From Flavobacterium sasangense DSM 21067 (GTDB taxonomy: Bacteria > Bacteroidota > Bacteroidia > Flavobacteriales > Flavobacteriaceae), in contig NZ_JMLU01000009.1 of NCBI RefSeq assembly GCF_000686885.1, forward strand, positions 47,015-111,014: DNA of 64,000 bases, in the 5' to 3' direction. A program made the translations under genes and the position numbers. Positions 17,242-24,912 of the stretch are shown piece by piece. The number at the start of each line of letters is the position of its first letter. Position 1 is the first letter of the stretch. The notes beneath the pieces were generated by a model. The model was not told the origin of the DNA. It was given only the letters and a program-made list of their open reading frames with translations, and did not search any database.

Positions 17242-19266
17242 ATGACACTTTTTTTAAAAAAATTTACAACAAAGTACAATACAGCACCTTTTGGTAAGAT
17301 TAATCTTTCAGATTACAAGGAAGCTTTTGAAAAAACCATTGAACTTGCTCGTGCTGAAATCGATAACATCGTAAAAAACACAGAAGCACCTACTTTTTCA
17401 AATACAATTGAAGCTTTGGATTATTCTGGAGAACAATTAGATCGTTTATCGAATATTTTCTTCAATTTGAATTCGGCAGAAACTTGTGAAGAAATGCAAA
17501 AAATTGCGCAAGAAGTTTCGCCTTTACTTACAGCATTTAGTAATGATATTGCTTTGAACGAAGACTTATTCAAACGAGTAAAAGCAGTTTATGATCAAAA
17601 AGATACTTTAACATTAACTACCGAACAAGCGACTTTACTAGATAAAAAATTCAAAAGTTTTTCTCGAAATGGAGCTTTACTGAATGAAGAAGATAAATTA
17701 AAATTACGCGAGATTGATACCGAGTTAGCCAAGATAAAACTGACTTTCGGAGAAAATGTTTTGGCAGAAACCAATAACTATCAATTACATATTACTAATG
17801 AATCCGATTTAAAAGGTTTACCTGATGGCGCTAAAGAAATGGCAGCGAGTTTGGCAAAATCAAAAAATTTAGAAGGTTGGGTTTTCACTTTAGATTTCCC
17901 AAGTTATTTACCTTTCGTAACCTACGTTGAAAATCGTGAATTGCGAAAAGAAATCGCTATTGCTGCTGGAAAGAAATCGTTTCAGGATAATGAATTCGAT
18001 AATAAAGAAAACGTAAAACGCATTGTGGAATTACGTCACAAACGTGCGAATTTGTTAGGTTATCAATCGCATTCGCATTTTGTTTTAGAAGAACGAATGG
18101 CTCAAAATCCAGAGAAAGTACAATCGTTTTTGAATGATTTATTAGAAAAAGCGAAACCAGCGGCTCATAAAGAATTTGCTGAATTAACAGCTTTCGCCAA
18201 AGAATTAGACGGAATTGACCAATTAGAAAAATGGGATGGCGCTTATTATTCGGAAAAATTGAAACAAAAATTATTCAGTTTGGATGATGAGTTGTTGAAA
18301 CCGTATTTCCAATTGGAAAATGTATTGAAAGGCGCTTTCACAATCGCAGAAAAGTTATTCGGAATCACTTTCAAAGAAGTTTTTGACATTGACAAATACC
18401 ACGAAGACGTTCAAACTTTTGAAGTTTTAGATTTTGAAGGTAAATTAGTAGCTGTTTTCTATTCGGATTTCTTCCCGAGAAAAGGAAAACGAAATGGTGC
18501 TTGGATGACATCCTACAAACCACAATATATTAAGGACGGAATCAACGAACGACCACATGTTTCTATCGTTTGTAATTTCACACCACCAACCGAAACGAAA
18601 CCATCATTATTGACTTTCAACGAAGTAACAACATTGTTTCACGAATTTGGGCACGCTTTACACGGCATGTTAGCGAATACAACGTATCCAAGTTTATCAG
18701 GAACTTCTGTTTATTGGGATTTTGTGGAATTACCTAGTCAAGTGATGGAAAACTGGTGTTACGAACCCGAAGCATTGGCATTATTTGCCAAACATTACGA
18801 AACGGGTGAAATTATTCCGCAACAATATGTAGAAAAAATCAAAGAAAGTGCTAGTTTCTTAGAAGGAATGGCAACGTTGAGACAATTAAGTTTCGGAATT
18901 TTAGACATGGCTTATCATGGAAAATCACAAACTATTGCTGATGTAAAAGCCTTTGAAAAACAAGCAATGGAGATTGCATCGTTATATCCAGATGTAGAAG
19001 AAAATTGCATGAGTACTTCGTTTTCACATATATTCCAAGGCGGATATTCTTCAGGCTATTACAGCTACAAATGGGCTGAAGTTTTAGATGCCGATGCGTT
19101 TGCATATTTCCAAGAAAAAGGAATTTTCAATAAAGAAGTAGCCACCAAATTCAAAGACAACGTGCTTTCAAAAGGTGGCACCGAATTACCAATGGAATTG
19201 TATAAAAAATTCAGAGGTCAAGAACCGAAAGTGGAGGCTTTGTTGAAGAGAGCGGGGTTGATTTAA
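17242..19266 (+). CDS. M3 family metallopeptidase (oligopeptidase A/Dcp type)
   Basis: 674 residues, no signal peptide. The zinc motif H467-E-F-G-H471 is in TTLFHEFGHALHGM, with the third ligand Glu496 in WDFVELPSQVMENW, the standard M3 arrangement. N-terminal helical region about 1-150, then the two-lobed catalytic domain ending SKGGTELPMELYKKFRGQEP. M3 enzymes are cytosolic or periplasmic endopeptidases that degrade short peptides, including signal-peptide remnants. Sequence alone does not separate oligopeptidase A from peptidyl-dipeptidase Dcp. Single-gene unit; its stop overlaps the stop of the convergent TOPRIM gene by 4 bp. Confidence 0.94.
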   Translation: MTLFLKKFTTKYNTAPFGKINLSDYKEAFEKTIELARAEIDNIVKNTEAPTFSNTIEALDYSGEQLDRLSNIFFNLNSAETCEEMQKIAQEVSPLLTAFSNDIALNEDLFKRVKAVYDQKDTLTLTTEQATLLDKKFKSFSRNGALLNEEDKLKLREIDTELAKIKLTFGENVLAETNNYQLHITNESDLKGLPDGAKEMAASLAKSKNLEGWVFTLDFPSYLPFVTYVENRELRKEIAIAAGKKSFQDNEFDNKENVKRIVELRHKRANLLGYQSHSHFVLEERMAQNPEKVQSFLNDLLEKAKPAAHKEFAELTAFAKELDGIDQLEKWDGAYYSEKLKQKLFSLDDELLKPYFQLENVLKGAFTIAEKLFGITFKEVFDIDKYHEDVQTFEVLDFEGKLVAVFYSDFFPRKGKRNGAWMTSYKPQYIKDGINERPHVSIVCNFTPPTETKPSLLTFNEVTTLFHEFGHALHGMLANTTYPSLSGTSVYWDFVELPSQVMENWCYEPEALALFAKHYETGEIIPQQYVEKIKESASFLEGMATLRQLSFGILDMAYHGKSQTIADVKAFEKQAMEIASLYPDVEENCMSTSFSHIFQGGYSSGYYSYKWAEVLDADAFAYFQEKGIFNKEVATKFKDNVLSKGGTELPMELYKKFRGQEPKVEALLKRAGLI

Positions 19267-19934
19267 TTATCAAAAAAAATAAGTTGTTCATAAAACTTGT
19301 TAAAACTCAAATTATTTCTGGCATACTTAGGCAAATCTTTCTTCTTTGAAAAAGGTTTGCTTAAGCTATGATATTTTTTGAAAACACTCTTCTCAGACAT
19401 AGATTTAACTTCACTCTTAGACAACTTTTTATTGAATTCGTACTCAAATTTTTGTTTTGGATTTGTAAACTTTGATGTGTTATCAAAAAACCTAGTTAAC
19501 AACCAAGCTTCTATCTCTTCAACACAAACTGCAAATGCAGTTCTTGAATCAAATTTGCCTCCAAGCCATTCATTAATTTTCAAACTAACATTATCAATAA
19601 CCAACTCACAGTAGTTATGATTATTAGATTTTATTGGATCTATAACATCATAGCCTTTTTCATTTCGTTCTGCAGAATCTATTTGAACAATAAATATACT
19701 TTCATCATGTAATTCTAAGAAAATTTCAATATCTTCATGATTCAAACATGTCCTTTTAACACCATTCCAACCGCCAAATTCATTTTCATTCATTTGAAAT
19801 AAATCTGTTTGATCATATTCGTATTAAGGTGAAAAAAATTTTATATCACACATATCAATATCTAGACTCCCTTTTAATATGTTCGAAAGAACCGCTAAAT
19901 CACCTCTTCCTTCTGCAACAATAATAGCCTTCAT
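19263..19934 (-). pseudogene. TOPRIM/DUF4276-like protein with in-frame stop
   Basis: Reading from an ATG at 19934, which follows the ATPase stop by 1 nt, gives 36 codons (MKAIIVAEGRGDLAVLSNI...), a TAA at 19826-19824, then the same frame continues for 187 codons to 19263. The first part holds the TOPRIM glutamate (VAEGRGD). The later part holds the acidic strand (FIVQIDSAERNEKGYDV) and a segment typical of DUF4276/RloB proteins (CVEEIEAWLLTRF). The downstream piece could start at an internal ATG (19793, 176 residues) but would lack the catalytic Glu. TOPRIM partners of such ATPases are nucleases of anti-phage modules (OLD-like, AbiL-like). Either a recent nonsense mutation or a base-call error. 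Confidence 0.8.
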
Positions 19935-19935
19935 A

Positions 19936-21141
19936 CTAAAAATTAGAATTAGACAACCCTCCTAAATAACCACGCATCCATAACTCTGAAAGTTTAAACT
20001 TACTATCTTGTAAACTAGGTTTAAATTTAATTGGTTCAACTATTGTTTGTCCATCATCAGCTCTTTTTACAACAAACAATTTTTGATTTTCATCAAATAA
20101 ATTAATACCATCAAGAACCGCAGGATTGTGAGTTGTTATCAATACTTGTTTATCATGAGAACTAGATAACTTAACAATAGAAGCAATCAAATCTCTACAA
20201 AGCTTAGGATTTAATGCAGTCTCAATATTATCTATTGCAAAAAACTTTGGCGTTTTCTCACTAATAAATAATGCTAAATAAAATAATATATGTAATGCTC
20301 CTTCATTTGCGTTTTCTGCTGAGAATAGTTTATTATTTCTTTTCATAAATCTATCTGTGAAATACAGATTTGAATTACTTCTCCCTAACTTGTGTCCCTT
20401 GTACTTCAATAAATCATTACCATCTAATTTTATTTCTTCTAACCAAGAAATAAAATTATAAGACATTAACTCTTCAAGTTGTTCATCTGAAAAAGTTGAA
20501 AGTAAAACATCCAATCCCTCACCAAAAATCCCCAAGTACTCTCTTTTGCTTTCACTTGATATACCTCTTAAGGCATTCGAATTAATATTATAAATAACAT
20601 AATCAAGAACATTTTCCCCGTATAAATCTGTAAAGATATTTCGATTTACTGATGGTAAATACTTGTTGCTTAAAAATCTTTCAAAATCGTCAAAATCGTC
20701 AATTTGCAAGTCTTTCTGACTTTTAAAATGCTTCAATGTTAATTTTAAAAATGTATTTTGAAAAGCCAAATTCTCCTCATCAATCCATTTTGAATATATA
20801 TCATCCGGATTATCATTTATAAAAACAGATTTAATTTTTGTTCCATCCAAATTTTCAAGTTCAATTATAGATTTCTTTTTTAATTTATGCTTTAGAAAAG
20901 AATTGAAAGTTAAAGATGGCTTAGTTACTCTTACACCTCTATTAAACAATTTTTCAGTTGTCAATTCATCACACTTAGAAGCTGCCAACATTGCTACCGC
21001 TTCCAAAACATTAGACTTACCAGAACCATTTTCTCCGATAAAAACATTAACTCTACCTAAATCTATATCTTGCTTTACAATTGATTTGTAATTTGATATT
21101 GAAATATTTTTTATCATTAGATCTTTTATTTTGATAAACAA
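19936..21141 (-). CDS. AAA ATPase of an OLD-like/AbiL-like pair
   Basis: 401 residues; the Met at residue 9 (MIKNISISNYKSI, start 21117) is an equally good or better start. ABC/SMC-type ATPase: P-loop G36ENGSGKS43 in NVFIGENGSGKSNVLEA, Walker B region FFAIDNIETALNP with D304 (the usual DE is DN here), and H-loop ITTHNP. This AAA_15/21 class lacks a nuclease of its own and is found with a separate TOPRIM gene, exactly as here (TOPRIM start 1 nt after this stop). Known relatives restrict phage by sensing DNA ends or phage proteins; the role here is inferred. The partner gene has an in-frame stop, so the module may be inactive. Confidence 0.88.
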   Translation of the reverse strand: MFIKIKDLMIKNISISNYKSIVKQDIDLGRVNVFIGENGSGKSNVLEAVAMLAASKCDELTTEKLFNRGVRVTKPSLTFNSFLKHKLKKKSIIELENLDGTKIKSVFINDNPDDIYSKWIDEENLAFQNTFLKLTLKHFKSQKDLQIDDFDDFERFLSNKYLPSVNRNIFTDLYGENVLDYVIYNINSNALRGISSESKREYLGIFGEGLDVLLSTFSDEQLEELMSYNFISWLEEIKLDGNDLLKYKGHKLGRSNSNLYFTDRFMKRNNKLFSAENANEGALHILFYLALFISEKTPKFFAIDNIETALNPKLCRDLIASIVKLSSSHDKQVLITTHNPAVLDGINLFDENQKLFVVKRADDGQTIVEPIKFKPSLQDSKFKLSELWMRGYLGGLSNSNF

Positions 21142-21309
21142 ATTTAGGTTATTTTCTATGACCGTAAAAAAAATAACAAAAATTTATAATAAAAAAACAT
21201 TTGATAAACCTTCTGAAATTCTTCCTATTCACCAATATTATATATTTTTTGGTGAACATATTCACCAATATTAACCTTTTTAAAACTCACAAAAAACTTT
21301 CATTTTTTT

Positions 21310-21340
21310 TTGAAACTTTAAAAACTTTTACTTAACTTTG
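21310..21340 (+). promoter_or_regulatory. Promoter of the GbsR-like regulator
   Basis: TTG (21310-21312), 20-nt spacer, TAACTTTG (21333-21340): a full match to the Bacteroidota pattern. The start codon is 28 bp further on. Upstream (21225-21275) there are two copies of a short ATTCACCAATATTA-like motif, a possible operator for the regulator itself. Confidence 0.65.
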
Positions 21341-21368
21341 TCCTATCAAAATGAAATAATTCTAAAAA

Positions 21369-21872
21369 ATGGAATTCAAAGAAGCAAAAAATAAATTCGT
21401 TCAAACCTGGGGAGCTTTAGGTTCTCAATGGGGCATTAACAAAACCATGGCACAGATACATGCGTTGTTAATGGTTTCGCACGAACCTGTTTCTATGGAA
21501 GACATTATGGAAGAATTACAAATTTCGCGCGGTAATGCTTCTATGAATTTAAGAGCGTTGATGGATTGGGGCATCGTGTACAAAGAATACAAAGCAGGCG
21601 AAAGACGTGAATTTTTCACCGCAGAAAAAGATTTAGATGAATTGGCAGTTAAAATTTCAAGAGAAAGAAGCAAACGTGAAATCAAACCCGCTTTAAAAGT
21701 TTTAAAAGAAGTTTCTACAATAAAATCTGATGGAACCGAAGCGGAAAAACATTTCGTAGATCAAACCACAAAATTGTACGACTTCGTATTAAAAGCGGAT
21801 AACGTTTTGGATAAAATCACAGAATACAAAGACAATTGGTTAGCAAAACTGGTGGTAAAGATTATGAAATAA
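21369..21872 (+). CDS. GbsR/MarR-type transcriptional regulator
   Basis: 167 residues. A winged helix-turn-helix at about 20-95 (MAQIHALLMVSHEPVSMEDI, ISRGNASMNLRALMDWG, YKEYKAGERREFFTAEKD) matches the GbsR branch of MarR regulators, followed by a helical C-terminal part likely used for dimerisation. GbsR in Bacillus represses choline/glycine-betaine genes; flavobacterial homologues control other, mostly unknown genes. Five genes follow on the same strand (to 23920), mostly small membrane proteins plus a nucleotide-sugar-epimerase-like oxidoreductase, and may be its targets. Confidence 0.9.
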   Translation: MEFKEAKNKFVQTWGALGSQWGINKTMAQIHALLMVSHEPVSMEDIMEELQISRGNASMNLRALMDWGIVYKEYKAGERREFFTAEKDLDELAVKISRERSKREIKPALKVLKEVSTIKSDGTEAEKHFVDQTTKLYDFVLKADNVLDKITEYKDNWLAKLVVKIMK

Positions 21873-21926
21873 AAAAAATTAATTAAAACTTTCAATTATT
21901 TCTGAAAGTTTAAAAATACAGATAAT

Positions 21927-22280
21927 ATGAAAATAATTAATAAAATCAATAAAGCTCTATTAATAATAACGATAATATTAGACTTTACAATTCTATTTGG
22001 TTTATATGCGCAGATTATACTTGGGTTCACTCAACTGTGTATTGCTCTATATATTTCATTCAACTTTAAAAGACTTGAGAAAAAACTCAAATATCAAATT
22101 ATAAATTATTGGATTTATGTTTTCTTATATTTTTCCTTTTCCACTTACTTGTTTTTAGAAGAGAAAAGTATTTTAGACAATTACATAATATTGCTTACAA
22201 CTATAATGATCCTACCAATGACAATTGCAATATATTTTACAATCACATTAAATAAAATAGCAAAACAAAATGAAAAATAA
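21927..22280 (+). CDS. Small membrane protein, unknown
   Basis: 117 residues with four hydrophobic helices (about 9-26, 28-44, 61-80, 85-107) separated by short Lys-rich loops. It resembles other small integral membrane proteins of Flavobacterium, but no family can be named. Its end overlaps the next gene start by 11 bp, suggesting translational coupling with the oxidoreductase. Confidence 0.75.
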   Translation: MKIINKINKALLIITIILDFTILFGLYAQIILGFTQLCIALYISFNFKRLEKKLKYQIINYWIYVFLYFSFSTYLFLEEKSILDNYIILLTTIMILPMTIAIYFTITLNKIAKQNEK

Positions 22281-23181
22281 ACTAATCATAGCAGCAGGAA
22301 CCGGATTCTTAGGAAACGTTTTAATCCAACATTTCAAAAATAAATTTGAAGAAATTGTAATCTTAACCAGAGGAAAATCTGAAATTAAGAACCAAATCAA
22401 ATATGTAAATTGGAATGCTAAATCATTTTCAGGTTGGGAAAAAGAATTAGAAAATGTAGATGTTGTCATAAACTTAGCTGGAAAATCCGTTGATTGTAGA
22501 TATACCAAAAAAAATAAAGCCGAAATTTTAGCTTCAAGAATTGATAGTACCAAAATTTTAAACGAAGCCATTTTACAATGCGAAAATCCACCAAAACATT
22601 TTATCAACTCATCAACTGCAACTATTTATCGCCATTCAGAAGATAAAGAAATGGATGAATATACAGGAGAAATCGGGAATGACTTCTCAATGAACGTTGC
22701 TAAAACTTGGGAAAAAACATTTTACGAAGTTGTAACACCAAAAACATTAAAAACTGCGATTCGTACTTCAATTGTTCTTGGCAAAAATGGTGGTGCTTTT
22801 GTTCCATTAAAAAAATTAACGCAACTTGGATTAGGCGGAAAAAACGGAAATGGAAGACAATTTGTTAGTTGGATTCATGAAAAAGATTTCGCTAGAGCTA
22901 TTGAATTTATAATTGAAAAGAAACTTTCTGGAAGCATCAATGTTGTTTCTCCAAAAGCCATTCGCAATGAAAAATTTATGAAAAAACTTCAAAAAGCAAT
23001 TGGAGTTCCATTTGGATTATCTATTTCAAAATCAATGTTGGAATTAGGTGCAAAAATCATCAAAACTGAAACCGAATTGGTCTTAAAAAGCAGAAATGTA
23101 ATCTCAAAAAGATTGACAGAAAACGGATTTGAATTTGAATTTGGTGATTTAGATAAAACGTTTAAAAATCTATTGTCATGA
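22270..23181 (+). CDS. TIGR01777 family NAD(P)-dependent oxidoreductase
   Basis: 303 residues of the extended SDR (epimerase) fold. The N-terminal dinucleotide-binding loop is IAAGTGFLGNVLI, with DVVINLAGKSVDCRYTKKNK, the catalytic region FINSSTATIYRHS, and GGKNGNGRQFVSWIHEKDF typical of TIGR01777 (YfcH/SulA-like) proteins, plus the C-terminal DUF1731-like part. Substrate unknown in all bacteria I can name. It overlaps the membrane-protein genes on both sides (11 bp and 4 bp), so it belongs to the GbsR-led operon. Confidence 0.9.
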   Translation: MKNKLIIAAGTGFLGNVLIQHFKNKFEEIVILTRGKSEIKNQIKYVNWNAKSFSGWEKELENVDVVINLAGKSVDCRYTKKNKAEILASRIDSTKILNEAILQCENPPKHFINSSTATIYRHSEDKEMDEYTGEIGNDFSMNVAKTWEKTFYEVVTPKTLKTAIRTSIVLGKNGGAFVPLKKLTQLGLGGKNGNGRQFVSWIHEKDFARAIEFIIEKKLSGSINVVSPKAIRNEKFMKKLQKAIGVPFGLSISKSMLELGAKIIKTETELVLKSRNVISKRLTENGFEFEFGDLDKTFKNLLS

Positions 23182-23522
23182 ACCTCAACATCATCGCCTA
23201 TCTCATCTATTTCAGCATCACAGGCATTATCATTGTGAAAGTTGGAAGAATTTGCTACAACAATGGAAACATTTTCGTTTCGCAATTGATTCCCAATCAT
23301 GAAGACTTGTGTCATAAAATAAATCAATTGCTTTTGGTGGGCTATTATCTGTTAAACATTGGTTATTGTGCGATGACGATAATTTCTTGGGAACAAATTG
23401 AAAGTATCACGCAACTCATTGAAGTGATTACCTCAAAATCGGCTTTCATTATTATTGCGATTGCCGTGATGCATTACATCAACATTATTTTATTAACGAA
23501 ATACATCAAAAAATTAATTTAA
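23178..23522 (+). CDS. Small four-helix membrane protein A
   Basis: 114 residues. Hydrophobic helices at about 3-24, 48-67 and 89-109, with a conserved-looking central segment HEDLCHKINQLLLVGYYLLNIGY. The next gene carries a similar segment (EEIANATNKLFETGFYLLNLGF) at the same relative place, so the two are diverged paralogues with the same topology. Start ATG overlaps the previous stop (ATGA). Function unknown. Confidence 0.75.
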   Translation: MNLNIIAYLIYFSITGIIIVKVGRICYNNGNIFVSQLIPNHEDLCHKINQLLLVGYYLLNIGYCAMTIISWEQIESITQLIEVITSKSAFIIIAIAVMHYINIILLTKYIKKLI

Positions 23523-23533
23523 ACACTCGTATT

Positions 23534-23920
23534 ATGGAAACTACAAAAATTTTAATCGGTTATGCAATTTATCTTCCAATTGCTTTATTTTTAACCTACT
23601 ATGTTTCAAAAACACTTTTTAAAAACAGTAAAATTTACATGTTGGATATTTTTAAAGGTCGAGAAGAAATCGCCAACGCCACCAACAAACTATTCGAAAC
23701 TGGATTTTATTTACTGAATTTAGGTTTTGCACTTATGATTTTAGAAATGAACATGTATGACAATAGTTATCAAGTCCTAATTGAAAAACTAAGCTATAAA
23801 ATTGGCGGATTTTCAATTTATTTGGGATTAATGCTGTTCTTAAACTTATATTTCTTCTTTAGAGGAAAACGAAAAGCAAGTCAAACACAAGTAGAACAAC
23901 GAATTGTGATTAATGGGTAA
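23534..23920 (+). CDS. Small four-helix membrane protein B
   Basis: 128 residues, paralogue of the preceding gene: N-terminal helix IGYAIYLPIALFLTYYV, central TNKLFETGFYLLNLGFALMI, C-terminal helix GFSIYLGLMLFLNLYFFF, then a basic tail (RGKRKAS). It starts 11 bp after protein A, and the two may form a heteromeric membrane complex. Last gene of the cluster, immediately followed by a 15-bp perfect hairpin. Confidence 0.78.
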   Translation: METTKILIGYAIYLPIALFLTYYVSKTLFKNSKIYMLDIFKGREEIANATNKLFETGFYLLNLGFALMILEMNMYDNSYQVLIEKLSYKIGGFSIYLGLMLFLNLYFFFRGKRKASQTQVEQRIVING

Positions 23921-23926
23921 ATTCAC

Positions 23927-23959
23927 AATCCTGACAGGTTTCAAAAACCTGTCAGGATT
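23927..23959. repeat. 15-bp perfect hairpin repeat between convergent genes
   Basis: Arms 23927-23941 and 23945-23959 (core CCTGACAGGTTT/AAACCTGTCAGG), three-base loop. A common flavobacterial intergenic hairpin that can end transcription from both sides. It overlaps the last codons of the convergent UbiA-like gene (stop at 23943-23941). Confidence 0.85.
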
Positions 23960-24762
23960 AATACCAACCACCACAAAATCGGAACGCTTTCTAACCAAAA
24001 TGAAGCATAATATCTCGAACGGTTTTCATTCGCAAAAAAGAGAAAAATAGCAATCGTTCCGCAAACCAAAAGTTTGAAAAAGAATGGTAAAAAGTGATGA
24101 TTATTGGTATAGAAAAATTCTAAAATCAAGAGTAAAAACAACAGGAGATAACCTAGTCTTTTCGTCAGCTCCACTCCTATTTTTTGGGGAACGGTTTGTA
24201 AATGAATATCGTCATGTTTTACATCTACAATATCAAACACCAAAACTATTGAGAAAACTAATAAAAAACGTTGCATCGCCATTAAAAGAACATCCATAGA
24301 AAAAGGAATTCCAGCTTCTACCAAAGGCAAAATCACAGTTACTCCAACCCAAGTAATTCCAACGATGTAGATTTTTACGCCTTTCCAATTTCGAGCGTTT
24401 TGTTTGTTTGGAAAAAAAGGCAAGGTGTATAAAAGCGTAAGTCCAAAAAAAGCGAAAGCACTTACTTTTGACATCCAACTCAATTGGGTAAAAAAGTAAA
24501 AACAAGCCAACAACGAAATAAAACTCAGAAAAACGATGGCTTTGAGTTCTTTTTTGATTTCGGTTTTGTTTAACCTTGCGATGGCATCGTACTTCACAAA
24601 ATTATAGCCAACAACTGTCCCAAAAAAAGCAAAGAAAGCTACCGAAAAATCATCCTTAACATCAAAGAAATATTGTGTCATCGACACTAAAGCAAAAGCT
24701 GATAATGCTACATGCAAACTACTATTGATGTAAAAATCGAGAATTTTCTTAAAAACCACCAT
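23941..24762 (-). CDS. UbiA-like prenyltransferase family membrane protein
   Basis: 273 residues with about eight hydrophobic helices. A first motif NFVKYD (about 54-59) and a second FDIVDVKHDDIHLQTVPQKIG (about 179-199) recall the two Asp-rich Mg-diphosphate-binding motifs of UbiA enzymes, though the first is reduced to N-x3-D. Many flavobacteria have such a gene, sometimes labelled only as a membrane protein. Substrate unknown; it could be degenerate. The final residues (ILTGF) come from the hairpin repeat at 23927-23959. Single gene on its strand, divergent from gcvP. Confidence 0.75.
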   Translation of the reverse strand: MVVFKKILDFYINSSLHVALSAFALVSMTQYFFDVKDDFSVAFFAFFGTVVGYNFVKYDAIARLNKTEIKKELKAIVFLSFISLLACFYFFTQLSWMSKVSAFAFFGLTLLYTLPFFPNKQNARNWKGVKIYIVGITWVGVTVILPLVEAGIPFSMDVLLMAMQRFLLVFSIVLVFDIVDVKHDDIHLQTVPQKIGVELTKRLGYLLLFLLLILEFFYTNNHHFLPFFFKLLVCGTIAIFLFFANENRSRYYASFWLESVPILWWLVLILTGF

Positions 24763-24912
24763 TCAACAAAATTAATCAATCTGTTAATAAGACGCTATTT
24801 TAGTTGATAAAATCACAAAATTTCACATTTTAAAAACAAATTATTACAAGATTAATAATTACTTTTGTTGTCCAAAACAACACATAATAACACACATACA
24901 CATTTTTAATAA

